This document shows, piece after piece, positions 21,548 through 34,266 of a stretch of DNA of 64,000 nt. The DNA comes from Limonium bicolor (Eukaryota > Streptophyta > Magnoliopsida > Caryophyllales > Plumbaginaceae), in contig CM041779.1 in NCBI GenBank assembly GCA_023374045.1, positions 272,648,062 through 272,712,061 on the forward strand, written 5' to 3'. How positions within the stretch are numbered: position 1 is the first letter of the stretch; the number at the start of each line of letters is the position of its first letter. A program made the translations under genes and the position numbers. The notes beneath the pieces are model-generated. The model made no database searches. It was not told where the DNA came from and saw only the letters and a program-made list of their open reading frames with translations.

Positions 21548-24500
21548 TGAAATACCCCTAACCTTTAAATAATTAAATAATGGGAAATATATATTATTTA
21601 GGGGATTATAAAACCCTAAGAAGACATATAAACACTTAGGCGTTAAAACGCACCAAAACTCCTTAAGGTCAACAACGAGCGTTAAAGCCGGACCTTAAGC
21701 TAACTATGGTATGTGAACTATAAAAATCATACCAAGTCAACTAAGGATCATTATATGACCTATAGAACACAGGCCCTCAGTTAGAACAGAGTAGAAATGT
21801 AAAATGCCCGGGAGAGTCACACACCTCCCTTAAGGCCCGTAAGTCCCGGAAATACTTTATAAGATGGAATAAAGCATTACACTTCATTCTAAATGCACCA
21901 TAACAATTTATTAAACATTTAAGATGAATTCCTCATGCTAAATTCTCAGTTAAATGCAAAGTGCTCGGAAGTTCCCTATGGGGGCCCCATAAACCCCCGG
22001 GAATGCCCCGAAGAGGTGCCGAGGTGGCACAAACTCCTATATAATTCATTCTTAGAGTTCCTCACATCATTATTCAACATTATAAAGAGAATGCTCGAGC
22101 TAATTCCTCAAAAATAAACAAAGTGCTTGGGGAAAATTCTTAACGCTCCTATTTTGCTCGGGAGTGTCCCGGTAGTCCGGAAATTGAGCTATGAGTTGAT
22201 ATAACCCCATATAACTCAATGTAACACCTTAGTATATCATTATTGACTATAAACAATGTTTATAAACACTTGGAACTCATAGCGACTACTTATTTTTCAG
22301 AATATCCTTAAAGCACAAAAATGCACCTTCGGGTGTCATAAAAACGCGTTCTACGCTATTGCCTTGAAGTTTTTGAGGAGCCACGAGTTGATAATCTTAA
22401 ATGGGTGCGGGGGAATTTAACATCTAAATCAATTAAATCCAGTGCTAAACTCATAGCACAAACAAGGCCGATTTTATGATCAAAAAGTAGTATAAAATCT
22501 GCATTTTTCCTTAGAAACTTTCACCTTTTTCCTTAGTATAAATGTACCAATTAATTTTTGTGACTTATAACATGTTATAATATGGTCTTAATAAAATATA
22601 GTGTGACAGGAATCAAATTAAAAATCAGTCCCATATGGGCACACAAGGGGGCGCCATTTTGGGTGTTTTTGTACTAGTTTTGGCTTAAAATTTGTCTTAT
22701 GGAATGGTGAATCACCTTCCCACATGCCATATGATATTATATCATGAGAATATCAGTCAAATGAGGCCTCACACTACCGAATGCCTGCAAGGAAACAACA
22801 AGGAAGGTTAGCTTTTGAAAAACAATGAAATTAAATAAGTAAAGAAGATCTACAATTATACTAGGACAATAAATAAGTGAAGCAGCCCATCCCTTGGCCT
22901 AATGCTGCCGATAATATACAAGAGAAAGGGGAGATTGATTGCTGCTTAATTAGTCAAGGGAGACACCTACCTAACTATGCATAATCCTTGTCTAATATAA
23001 ACAAATTCAAGATGGTCTCCTACAGCACTCCTGTTGCCGCAAGCCTACAAGAAATGAGACAAGGTTAGTATTGATAATTAAGCTTAGAAAACACTAAACA
23101 ATTACCTTGCCTAACTTCCTATATCCTAGGCTTATTAATCAACCCTTAATTCCCTCCACATGTGGCCGAAAGTAAGGCTGTTTTGGAAGAATTTGGAGTC
23201 AAATTTGAAGTCAAATAAAACAAAAGCAAAGGCATAAAATAATGCCATGTGACATAGCAATTATTTCCCACCCATTTCCTTACCTTGCCTTCTCTTAATA
23301 CCCTACGTGACTTACCATTCCCTTTGCCCTTCATTCAGCCAACTTGGTAAGTCATCCTTCCCTCTCTTTTCTTTCTTCCTTTGCTAGTTTATTCCTTAGA
23401 GCTTCAAAGGTTCATTAATGGTGTTTTAAGTTCTAATACCATTTCTATGTAATTTTCCTAGCTAAATCTACTAAGTCTTGAAGCAAAAATCATCCTAGCA
23501 ACCCTTGCTATTTTCACCAAGCTTAAGAACTCCAAGAAGTCTCCTTGATTCAACAACAACTCAAGGAACAACAAGATCAAGTTAAGATATATTTTCATGT
23601 TTGAAGATCCTAAGTAAATACCTAAGCTATTACCGAAAATTTATAGCTTCTAAATCTATATTCTCTTCATCATTTCATGAAGAAAACTTGGATCTTCAAC
23701 CATCCCAAGGTGTACCGAAAATATCTTGTTAAATACCTAAGGTAAACTCTTGTAAAACTACTCCAAATCTTACTTATAAATCCTTGTTAGAGGTCTAACA
23801 CTTGGATCTCTTAAACTTGTACATGGAGGCCGAAAATACCTCATCAAGAAACCATAGGAGGAGCTTGGGAATCAAGAAGAAATCAAGTACAAGAATCATC
23901 TTGATTTAAGGAGTAAGTTTCTATAATTAAGGTTTATTAAGTTTAAGTTTGATTTAAGCTTCAAACTTTAGCATAAAAATTATGTACAACCCTTAGATAA
24001 TTTAAGGCCAAAATACTATAGGATATAATGTCAAGAAAATAATTTATAACATACAAAGTAAGGTTACTACCTTAAGGTATAAATTGTGTCACAAAATTAA
24101 TTAGGATACATATATGTTCAAGCCAAATTGTCTAGGGATAAAATGTTCTACTTTGAGTTTATAATCATTCTAAGTCATTAACATAATTTTTAGAAGTGTT
24201 ATATGGCTTATATACATTTATATATACTTATTATAAGGTATAAATCAAGTTTTAAAACTATATGGTAAACATTTGTCAAAGCCGAGAATGAAATGTTTTA
24301 TTTGGTGATTTTTGAAGTATATAAGTATATTAGCTTATATTATAAATTTTGGGAGTATGAAAAATAGCTACAAGTAATTAAATGGCTAGTTTATTAATTT
24401 ATGTGGCTAAAATGTAAATTTTGAAAAGTTTGGAGTATTAATAATAATAGCCGAGAGCTTAAGGGTTAATTTGGTATACTTATGATATAATATAAGGTAG

Positions 24501-26747
24501 GAATTAATATTATGAATTTTGGGGAACTTAAACAAGTGTTTAAATAACATTTTATAAAGTTTTAGGGCTATTTTGTAATTTGTGGAAAGTATGGTGTATA
24601 ACCGAATTACCAATGATTTTCTAGGTATATTAAAGTATTAATTATGAAATTAAGTCTTGGTCAAAGTGTTGACCAAAAACTTTGGGTTAAAATGATTTAT
24701 GACATAAAATATTAAGTTTATAAAAGTTTTGGGGTGAATATGTAATTTATGAAAGTATATATGTAAAACCAAAAATTAATTGGGGTGAATATATAAATTG
24801 TAGAAATATAAGTGTCCTTTTCGATATTTAAGAAAATTAAATATTAAAACTATAGTTTATAAGTTAATATGTAACTTATATAAAGTTTTGTGGTTAAATT
24901 GTAAACAAAGGAAAGATATATATTAAAACCGAGAATTATGTGGTCATCTAAGTAATTTATAAAAGTTAGAATATTGATTTGTAATTACCAAAAGTTTAAG
25001 TGGGTATTTAGTAATTTACAATAGTTAATGTGTCCAAAATATAAATACCAAAATTATAAGGTTAGTTTTGTAATTTAATAAAGAAAGGAATTAAAATTAA
25101 GTAATATGATATATTATGGAGTATAATGGAAAGTTTATAAAATAAAGGTGGTTATAATAAAAATAACCAAGTTGTATAATATAAAGAATAAGTGGGAATA
25201 ATTATGGGAATATAATTAAGGAAATGGAAATTCATTATCACATGTAGTTGTTACATAAAATAACGAACTGTTAACCTACCTCGAACCACTGTAAAATAAC
25301 AGGGAGAAATAAAGAACATACGGGGTTAGTATACTACGAGTATTAGATCCGTAATGACAGTACTGTAATACTTAGTGAATAGTTGTGTTAACGTTACCCG
25401 GTATTGTATGTAAATATAACAGCGTACGGGGAGAGATTACTAAAGCGTGAACTGTCAAGCTAGCAAGTTACACGGTGAACGGTATGTTAATTGTGTGGTC
25501 TAAACGTCCTAAGGATTTTCCTGAGGTCCAGACACTGTGTGTTTAATTGTTAAGAGTGATATCAGTGATTTATGTATATGATATTGTATACTGTATTACT
25601 CGACACTATTACGTTTCATTTTACGCGAACGTCTTATGACTGGAAGTTTATACATCTAAACTGGAACAAGACTAACTGACCTTCAGGTATTATGAGGACC
25701 TAACTGATGGTCTACTGTTATAGTCTTAACTCAAGGATTGATTATTGTATCACTGACAAAAGGGCTAACTTATAAAGAGAGGAATCTAGACTGTTTTGAC
25801 TTTCTGGTTACGCATCGTGATCACTACGAGGGACTGTATCAAGAGTCACTCAAGGGAATCCATTGTCCACATTCGACGATGGCAGAGGGCACTGCTGTTG
25901 GTGCACAGGTTATGACCGGATCAGTCGCCTTTCAAGGCATTTAAATTATCCAGGGCCATAAGGTCAGCTGGTAATGGTTCCTTTGGAACCCATGGGGACT
26001 ACTATCCATTGATAAGTTATTAAGGGTTGTCCTAACATGACGCCCGATGTGGAATTTAATTGGAAAGTTCAAGTGGTTGGTTTAAAAGGATAAGGGTCAT
26101 ATGACCACTAACAAGTACAGCTGATTTAATACGTGTATCTTGTTTGGTTATTGTTATTGATTATTGGTTATTGACTGTGTGATGATATTGTTGTGAACTG
26201 TTATGTGTTTATTTAACATTTACAGTTGTTATTATTAGTATTATTATTATTGTTGTTGTTGTTGTAAACCGGAACAACATGTAATGAATCTAATATCAAG
26301 ATGGTTAAACGACTTAAGGAATCTAAATGATTTAGGACTACATTTAGCATACCAGCATATCGTTTGCTGAGCCCTTCATTGGGCAAAATATTTCAGGTTA
26401 TTGATTGAAGACACAAGCCGAAGTGCGGGGAACAGGGTAGCTGATGTGTTTTCGATAAACACTTTTAAGTTTATTTATATACTATACTTTGGAGGTTGTT
26501 GTATTTGGTTTAGTTGCTCAGTTTTTAAGTTTGGATTTGGTTTGTAATATTAAGAGTGCTCAGTATCTGTTCATCACAGCGGTGAGGAGTTGAAGTTGAT
26601 GGATGGAGTAAGGATGCCTTGTTACTCACATGGGTGAGTGACGGCGTGTAACACCAATGTTAGATAGTTTTATTTTCTGATGCGAATTATATTTTGTTAT
26701 GCTACGACTTGCGTTGTTATTACAGGTTTAGGATTAGGGGTGTTATA
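21548..26747 (+). mobile_element. Solo LTR F (5.2 kb) of a Tekay-like element
   Basis: Starts TGAAATACCCC and ends GGGGTGTTATA, and is flanked by GTCTT on both sides (21543-21547 and 26748-26752). No primer site, polypurine tract or coding domain is inside, so it is a solo LTR left by recombination between LTRs. The terminal CA has become TA. It shares with A, B, C and E a GTGAACG|GTATG site (25482), a GCCC/GGGC hairpin after TTGCTGA (26371-26384), and a TTTCAG acceptor-like site (26396). It lacks the palindromic array at the usual place. AT-rich filler covers about 23.9-25.3 kb. Confidence 0.85.
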
Positions 26748-26752
26748 GTCTT
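26748..26752. repeat. Target site duplication of solo LTR F (right)
   Basis: GTCTT, matching 21543-21547. Confidence 0.85.
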
Positions 26753-26989
26753 GGTGTGGTAAGGGTACCAATATGAAGTTTTGGTTCAAAGCTCTAGGTT
26801 GTTGAACCCAATTCACTTCCGAGGAACTACATTGGGTACTAATTGTTGTCTAAAAAGAGGCATTTTTTGGTTCTAGCTTATAGAACTTTGAACCACTACC
26901 AAAGTTCTTTGAGCATTTGAGCTTAAGCTCTTCCTTATGATTTTTATCCTCTAAGATACTGACTTGTCCCATCAACATGTCAAAACTTA

Positions 26990-27269
26990 GAAGTACATAT
27001 ATTTTAACTCATTATTAAACTGTTTATACTTGTTCTGAATTATAATGCAGATTTGCTTTTGCTCGCCCTATTTGGTAGGCATAGCGACATTCTTCTTCTA
27101 CTAACTCTTGATGAAGTCAGACATAGACTCACTACCTTTCTGTCCAATGCTTGCTAGATCAGATCTAGTCACTTCAAGATTCTTGGCTTACTCGAAGTGA
27201 TGTAGAAAAGCTTCACCAACCTCCTCATAGGTCTTAGTATTCATTTTCAGAGTGAGATACCAACATTCA
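26990..27269 (-). pseudogene. Gag remnant of another Gypsy element (H), possibly Tat/Ogre-type
   Basis: Read from 27269 downward, the - strand gives a gag-like segment: WYLTLKMNTKTYEEVGEAF, LEVTRSDLASIGQKGSESM and SDFIKS, interrupted by stops. The W-Y-L and D-L..QK..ESF-like spacing is that of retrotransposon gag domains, closest in feel to Tat/Ogre elements. It is cut at 27270 by the CACTA end and was separated from 21547 and below by solo LTR F. The lineage is uncertain. Confidence 0.5.
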
Positions 27270-27585
27270 CTGCTGAAAAAAAAAAGAATAAACAACGCTT
27301 AAATTTGGCATTTAGAATGTTTATTTAGCGTAGTTTATTCGAGCGACACAAATGGTAAAACATTTTAAATGACGCTTTCAAAGCGTTCCTTATACTATCT
27401 TTAAAGAATGCTTATTTGCAAAGCGTTCTTTATAATGCGAAAACGATGGGAACATAAAAAACGCTTTAGCCTAACAAGCGTTCTTTATGCTCGACCAAAA
27501 ACAACGCTTATCACATATAAGCGTGTCTTATGATGGTTGGCGGGAGAGTTTAAAAGAACGCTTATATGGATAAGTGTTCTTTATA
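27270..27585. repeat. CACTA terminus and subterminal repeats
   Basis: CACTGCTGAAAAAA at 27270 is followed by at least eight copies of AACGCTT / AAGCGTTCTTTA motifs in both orientations. Subterminal repeats of this sort are bound by TNPA-type proteins. The possible 3-bp duplication ATT at 27267-27269 cannot be checked, because the other end is not in the window. Confidence 0.75.
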
Positions 27586-27949
27586 TCTTCTTTTTTTATT
27601 TATTTTTTTCAAGAATCTCTGTTCCAACAAATGCTACAGATATCATCACATCACAGATCAATGCATTGTTGCATTTTCAACACAGCAGAAGCCATCACAA
27701 CAAACTGTAACAGAGAAATTAAAATATCTACGAATTAAATTTATAGCATTAATTCCAGGCCAATTGCAACAAATCAGCCAGTATTAATTAACAGAGATTT
27801 GCCAGTATTAGTACCAAACATGCAGACAAAATTTAATTATAGTTAAAATCCAAACACAGATGGAAGCTACTAAGTACTTATGTTGTACTGCAATCTGTAT
27901 AAATTTGATAATGCATGCTAGAAACTGCATTTTTCATCAACACAACGCA

Positions 27950-30709
27950 AGTGTACTTGACATATATAATGCAACAAACTGCATTTCGTCCAGTAAGCGC
28001 ACATGTGCTCCTTGACAAAATCTAGATCACCAGCTGAATAAGTAGCTCCTTGTTTTTCAAAGAAGTTAATAAGCTGCACGCAAGAATTATAAAAGCAATT
28101 AAGTACACCATTTAAACTTATCCAACCATGCAGAAACAGTTAAATTATCAATTCAAACACAAAACTTATAACACATACTCCAATGTCATTACTGATTTTG
28201 TCGATTTTGGACACGATGTCGAACATGTATCACATCACAAAATATCCACAACTGCTGTTATCCGGTTGCCTGGGACACTATTTTCAATAAAATTATATTA
28301 TTATATATACACTCTAATATACAAAATATATTTACGTATGCATGAGTAAATAGAATATTTTTTTACCTTTTTCAAATATTGTATATTCAAAGGAAAATTC
28401 ATAGCATTGGCATTGACCATACCATCTCTAAAACCACTAAAATTAATTAAAACAAGCATTTAAGTGACAAGTAATAAAAAAGTATAAAATTTTATTTTTG
28501 AAATGAAAATATGCACAATTTACTTACTTTGTCAGCAGAACAGAAATAGTGATGTTTCTCCTAATTCCACCAATAGGGTCAATCACTATACAGGATGATG
28601 TGTAAGTACACACCACTAACAATAACCAATGATTGATACATGTTCAAACAACAGCAAATCAACTTCAGCTTCGAAATATATATGAGTTAACATAAAACAA
28701 TACAGACAAAAGCATAAGGTGGTCAAGCACGCTTACATCTGATGATATGGTATGAGCACAAATCGGCTTTTCCTCTTTACCGCCACAATTATGGCATTGC
28801 GCATATGGCTCTGACACGCAACACCGTCTCTCATAGCTTCCTCAGAAGACATGATTTGTAGACATATGAAGGTGATCGTATTTTCTAGTTTCTTTCCCGC
28901 CAGCCTCGATAGTAAGGGTCTTTGATGACAAAGGCATTAAATTAAAATTATATATACAAAAAACTTACTATTAACTTTGAGAGAGAAAAATGTGATACTT
29001 ACAAGCAGTAGGATTGAATAACCGAGATGTTCAGCATATCACCAAGCAGCAGCTCCTTGACATCGCTAATACTGATCAGCAACTCCTGGGGTTCTCCGCT
29101 GTGGAACAAAGACGGCGGAACCCTAAGGATGAACTGAATGAAATCATCACCCTTCCTGAGTATCAAATCATATAAGATCTGCTGACGTTTTCCCAGTGTT
29201 TTAACCAAATTTTGGATAAGAATGAAATCGCGTCGAAGTGGACTGATGTAGTGATCATCCTGCTGACCCGATGGTCCCTTTCCTTTCGCGCACTGACTCG
29301 CTTACCTTTACCAGCAATAGGAACAGGTGTCTAAGAAATGACAAGTTAGCATACGTTAGAAAACTATTCTCCTAAAACTGCATTTATATGAAATGGTAAT
29401 TAGTAAACAAATTTATATAAGTTGTTTTGCTTACCGTACTATCAGATAAATCCACCAGATTGCAAGGTCATGGTACTTGTGAGCCACATGCTTCAATGAC
29501 AGTGCTCCAATCATTCCACTCTATCGGTAGTGGAATGTGATCATAGCCTTGACAGACACTGTCGACCGTCACACGGACGTACCAGGCCGGAACTCGCTTA
29601 AAATGACATAGTGACGTCGAATCAGTCTGTAGAATTGTGCCTACTGCAACCACAAAGGTGCCATGTTCATTGATCTACAGAAGACGACACTTTTTGGTTC
29701 CCTAATAAACGAACACAAACAATTAGATTCATACATTACAACATGCATGCTTTTGATTAATTGAAAAAATAAATAACGACAAAGCACTAAAATTCACACA
29801 TGCATACCTGAAGCTTGGCATATGGGAATGGATCAAAAGGTGCAGGTACAGTGTAAGAAACCGTAACCTGAGATGGTACAGGGGTGGAAGTAGGTGCAAG
29901 GGTGGAAGCAGGTGCTGGGGTGGAAGCATGTGATGGGATGGAAGCAGGTGCAGGGGTGGAAATGGGTGCAGGGGCATACACTGATGTGCTAGAAGATTGA
30001 TGCCCCTGACTCAGCTGTTGCATCAATCTTGCTTCCATTTGTTGCATCTGCTGCTGCAAATCAGATTGGAATTGTTGTGACAAACATGTATGCTTGTGCC
30101 TGATTCACCTCATCCGGACTCTGAATCGGCTCAATTGTGCCGTCCTCACGCACACGCTTCAGATACCCCTTTTCAATCCAGCCTGGTATACGCCCCGCGT
30201 ACCCAGCTCGGCCCATGTAGTGTGGATTCTGATCTTTCAAGCGATTTTGTCGGGATTTTTCCTGAACTGCCTGTGGAAAGAATACAATTCATTTTAACTT
30301 TATCCTGTTATATTAACAACATAAACTTAAAAGTTAATCTATGAAAACAATTACTTACCCTGAACTCAGGGGTGATATGTGCTTCATAGAATTCCTTCCA
30401 CTCCTCCTCAGTGATCATGCCAGTGTACAGCTCATAGGGAGGCACCTGCTTCGGGTTGTTCGTATTGATCCAACCAGCCACCAGCCTATTTTTGAACGCT
30501 CGCATACGCAAAGCAAGCAATGACAACACTTTATCATATGCTTCATCTGGGATCTGGAACTTCTTCTTCAAGCTCGTCCACATGATCTCCTTTATTTCCG
30601 GATCTTGGTTCCTCCAGTTTTTGTTGATACAGCAATGGGTCTTAACCAATCGACCCATGGCGCTGGCAAACTTCTGCTTTTTCCCGCTAGTGGGTCTAAG
30701 ATACCTGTA
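27950..30709 (-). pseudogene. CACTA TNPA-like gene with Ulp1-type (C48) protease domain, 3' exons
   Basis: Exons inferred from splice-like borders and homology. About 30360-30709: Transposase_24-like region (CCINKNWRNQDPEIKEIMW, AYDKVLSLLALRMRAFKNRL). About 30085-30276: KSRQNRLKDQNPHYMGRAGY. A Gln-rich/Pro-rich linker (29810-30080). About 29410-29690: a domain with PAWYVRVTVDSV and VIEACGSQVP. About 28750-29330: FVLIPYHQM. About 28520-28610: CIVIDPIGG. About 28195-28275: PRQPDNSSCGYFVM, carrying the catalytic Cys of a Ulp1/SENP protease. A C-terminal exon follows near 27950-28080. At least two in-frame stops (after GYFVM and after SQVP) and one frameshift near 30066 indicate decay. The 5' exon is at 45141-45317, on the other side of element B. 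Confidence 0.72.
28085..29000 (-). other. Ulp1 (C48) peptidase portion of the CACTA gene
   Basis: The segments FVLIPYHQM (upstream of the expected catalytic His, whose codon falls at an intron border), CIVIDPIGG (Asp) and QPDNSSCGYFVM (Gln and Cys) are in the right order for a SUMO-type protease. Ulp1-like domains are known in many plant CACTA and MULE transposons. Confidence 0.6.
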
Positions 30710-30710
30710 A

Positions 30711-30715
30711 TATAT
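30711..30715. repeat. Target site duplication of element B (left)
   Basis: TATAT, matched at 45023-45027. The surrounding intron is itself rich in TATAT, so chance agreement is somewhat more likely than for GTGAA of element A. Confidence 0.8.
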
Positions 30716-31187
30716 TGTAACACCCCAACCGCTAATCCTATGTTTACGTCATTGTCCTGTAATCCTACGAGTCGCAGCGGAATATTATACCTACTCCGGC
30801 GGGTGAACACAAGCCGCTAACCGCCCATACGGCTAGCTAGGCTACTAATACTTACAGTCACGGTCTGATGAACATAGTGTACCGAGCTACTAATATAATG
30901 CATACTGAATACAAAATAACCTACTTACATTCTTGGATCACCGAGTATTTAAAGTATTACATTACATCCTTTACCACACTTCCCAAAAGAATGAGTTTCT
31001 ACCTATTACTCATCTATACCAATTCCCTTCCATCAATATCCAAAAAGGTGTACCCCATGGTACACCGGCTAATCAAAAGTTACAGCCATGTACTACTTAG
31101 TACACCCATCATAAATTCATTGTTTACAATCAAAAAGAAGATAAAGAAATAGAACTATGTCTCAGCATCTTCATCCTTCACGTGTAC

Positions 31188-32034
31188 CTGCGTGTAGTAA
31201 AAATGGTGCCCCAAGGGGCTCAGCAAATGCTGCATATAGACTCCGCATATACCGCGTGCTAGCTAGGGCACGCCGACTATTTGACGTCCACTAAACATGC
31301 AGTTCATTTTTTCATACATACATGCTTTGCATTCAAACATACATGCTATACATTTCATTACACAATTCAAGGCAACAATACCATAGCATACATCTCACTT
31401 ACCTTCACAAGGTTAGCCAAATATGCATCCGGGTTAATCGGAATGCTTTACTTTTACTCATTACTTACTTTTCTTACTTACAATTACTTACTTTCATTTA
31501 CTTTACTTACTCATTCTTACTTACTTACTTATACTCAAGTTAAGTCGTCGGGACCTCCGGCCCTGGGGACTACACCGTCCCACCTCCGGGATTTACTTGA
31601 CTCACCAATTCGGGATGCTACCCACTTAAGGGATTTGGGCCGTGGACCAGTTTAAGAGTCAGGAATTGGAGCCAACCTCTCGTGACTCCACATCCTCACG
31701 CGTGGCCGGAACTATATCGGACTTCTACTCATTCCAATTTAATTACCAATTTAAGTTAGGATGGTTAGATTGTTAGGAACAAGTTAGAAGTCCAAACACA
31801 ATAATAAACGGTCACGGTACAGTACATCATACATACACACATTCATTATCACCCAAACATTTCATGAATTATACAAACTAAATTTAAGAGAATATTCACA
31901 TCATACAACACTACATAATCACAAGTATGCATATTAACTCCGATTCGTGCATTTATCTTATTTGGTGATCAATTAGCACACAACACACAAATCAGAGTAA
32001 CCAAGATAGCATACGGGGCATGAGGAATCCATAC
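31188..32034 (-). other. Putative leader intron inside the LTR of element B
   Basis: Donor-like GTGAACG|GTATGG at 32034 and acceptor-like TTTTTACTACACGCAG at 31188. The homologous pair in LTRs A, C, E and F supports it, although here the hairpin precedes a weaker branch-like CTGAG. Confidence 0.35.
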
Positions 32035-32248
32035 CGTTCACCGTCGTACGTGTTTTCAAATGTCCTTCCGGTGTCACAAATCAATCCTATGATATGCATA
32101 CAATTGAATGATTAATCTACCATTATTAATCTTAACTCAACTACTTTTGTGTTTACTAATCCATATTCACTAAGCCTTTACATTCCTTACACTTATATTC
32201 ATTTACTTACTTCCATTACTTGTCCATATTACATACACCATATATAAG

Positions 32249-32253
<5 letters not shown>

Positions 32254-32318
<65 letters not shown>
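32254..32318. repeat. (AT)n microsatellite, 3' LTR of B
   Basis: About 32 AT repeats. The matching place in the other LTR (near 42674-42690) has only about eight, so the tract has changed length since insertion. Confidence 0.9.
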
Positions 32319-32327
<9 letters not shown>

Positions 32328-32370
32328 CTAGTTATAAGCTTACTATTTTTTTTTTTGTAAGTATAGGGCC

Positions 32371-32775
32371 GTCCGACCCACCGTCCGACCCAAGCCCTGG
32401 GTCGGACCATTCCAGTAGTTCGTTGTCTCTGAAATTTACCCTGTCCGACCAGCACTATTCCGTCCGACCCATACTCTCTGGGTCGGACCATTCCAGAAGG
32501 TTTGGTCCTGTCGTCCAAGCTCCGTCCGACCCACGTCCGACTCACCGTCTGGGTCGGACGAAGTCAGAAACTTCGACACTGTAAAAATTTGCATGTCCGA
32601 CCCACGTCCGACTCACGGTCCTGGGTCGGACCATTCCAGAAAGTCCCTAGTCCGTTGTTTAAGCCATGTCTGACCCACGTCCGACTCACGGCTCTGGGTC
32701 GGACCATTCCAGAAAGATTGATTTTCGTTTCTCAAGCCCCTCCGACCCACGTCCGACTCACCGGCTGGGTCGGAC
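32371..32775 (-). repeat. Palindromic triple-arm array in the LTR of B
   Basis: Six units. A typical one is GTCCGACCCA, CGTCCGACTCA, a short loop, TGGGTCGGAC, then CATTCCAGAAAG. The other LTR carries the same six at 42733-43138. Located 1.89-2.29 kb from the LTR start in element orientation, as in A. Confidence 0.92.
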
Positions 32776-34235
32776 GGAATCAGAACCTTGCTACAGATTT
32801 TATTTTTCTTTCCCAATTTCACCCATTGTTTCCCTAATCTTCCTACATACATCCTAACATGTTTTGTACCATTTAAACACCCTAAATCATGCTAATTCAT
32901 TTCCTAACTCATTACACACTCCTATACTAACTTACACACCTAATTTCTAAGTTCTCATTCAACACTCACATTGTTTTCTTCTCTAGTTGCAATTGCTACA
33001 GATTTTAACTCTCATCCTCTATCTCATTAGCTCCCTCTTATAATGTCATTTCTAAAACTTACAATGCACTATAACTACCTTAACTATCTCTCTCAACTTA
33101 CCCCCTATCTATCTCAAACAAAATCTGTTACACACTCACATTGTCACCTAGTTTAAAATTCACTAAGTGTTCTAATCCTATATAAATTTTGACATAACCT
33201 CCCCTATATTTTTACACTCTCACCACATATTCTAGTTCACATTCAACACTCTTTTCACCTGTTTCAATAGACATCAATACTCAAGCTCCCATACACAATC
33301 AACAACACTAAAACACTCCTAATAATTCCTGCACTCTATATCCAATTCCCAATCTGTTTTGATAAGTTTTAAAATGTCTTTTAAGGCTTCAAAACACTTA
33401 TATTTCCTTACACATTATACTACTAATGCATTACCGTTTTACAATACACATTTTCATTTCTAAAAATCTGTTACATACTCACTTACAAGGCTATATAAAG
33501 ATGAGCTCAATTACCTTGTTTTCTTCTTCTAGTTTCTTTCTCTTCTTGCTTCTTCCTTCCTCTCTTCCTCCACCGGTTCCACAACACAAATCCTCTACTC
33601 TACAACCCATTGATAACACATTCAATACACCATTCTAATACACAATTCAACCCTAACCATTATGTATTTTAATATAGGTTTTAGGGTTTAGAAATTATTT
33701 TACCTTCCAAGGCACAAGTGTGTTTGGGTAGCTCAAGAACAATATTTCCTCTCCTCCAACAAAGCCAAAATCGGCTAGAACACAAGGGACCAAACAAGGG
33801 TTTAGTCAATTTTCGTTTTGCTTTTAAGGCTAGAAAAAGATAGAGTTTTGAGAATATTTTTACCTCAAAAGAACAAGGAGAAGGAGGGCCTTCTAATGGT
33901 GGTGTTGAAGCTCCAAATGGGACATACCATAAAAACGAAAATGCTCCTTTTTAGTTTTTGGAAAGAGGAAAATGTTGCTCTTGAGGAGAGGATGACAATG
34001 GTGTAATTTTTACAATTTTTGGAAGAGGTTTGCTAGAGTAACAAGAGGAGAGAAGTGGTAGTTTTGTGAGGGGTCTTCAAAACTCCATTGATGTCGGTGG
34101 AGGAAGAAGAAATAGAGAGTGAGGGCTGTGTGTGTACGTGAGTGAAGTAGAATGAAAATAGGAGAGAGAGTGAGTGTGAGGGTGGGGTTACTTATGTCTT
34201 TATTCTTTTGTCCTTTTACAAATAAAGGGAGTATA

Positions 34236-34262
<27 letters not shown>
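34236..34262. repeat. (GT)n microsatellite in the LTR of B
   Basis: About 13 GT repeats. The other LTR has about 12 at 44600-44623. Confidence 0.9.

Positions 34263-34266
<4 letters not shown>

Noticed and set aside
21810..22190. GC-rich inverted segments in LTR F (CCCGG/CCGGG motifs)
   Set aside because: Looked like another palindromic array, but units are irregular and the position (0.3-0.6 kb into the LTR) differs, so not counted with the others.
25738..25944. 68-codon ORF on the + strand in LTR F
   Set aside because: Inside the LTR, no homologue in LTRs A, B, C or E, no domain.
29729..29977. Pro/Leu/His-rich ORF (LHLLPP repeats)
   Set aside because: Alternate frame of the Pro/Ala/Ser-rich linker of the CACTA gene.
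32216..32545. 109-codon ORF with a YIYIYI run
   Set aside because: Produced by translating the (AT)n tract and the palindromic array on the - strand; not a gene.
32371..32775. CRISPR-like appearance of regularly spaced GC-rich repeats
   Set aside because: The repeats are palindromic LTR units in plant DNA with similar spacers; there are no cas genes and spacers are not unique.
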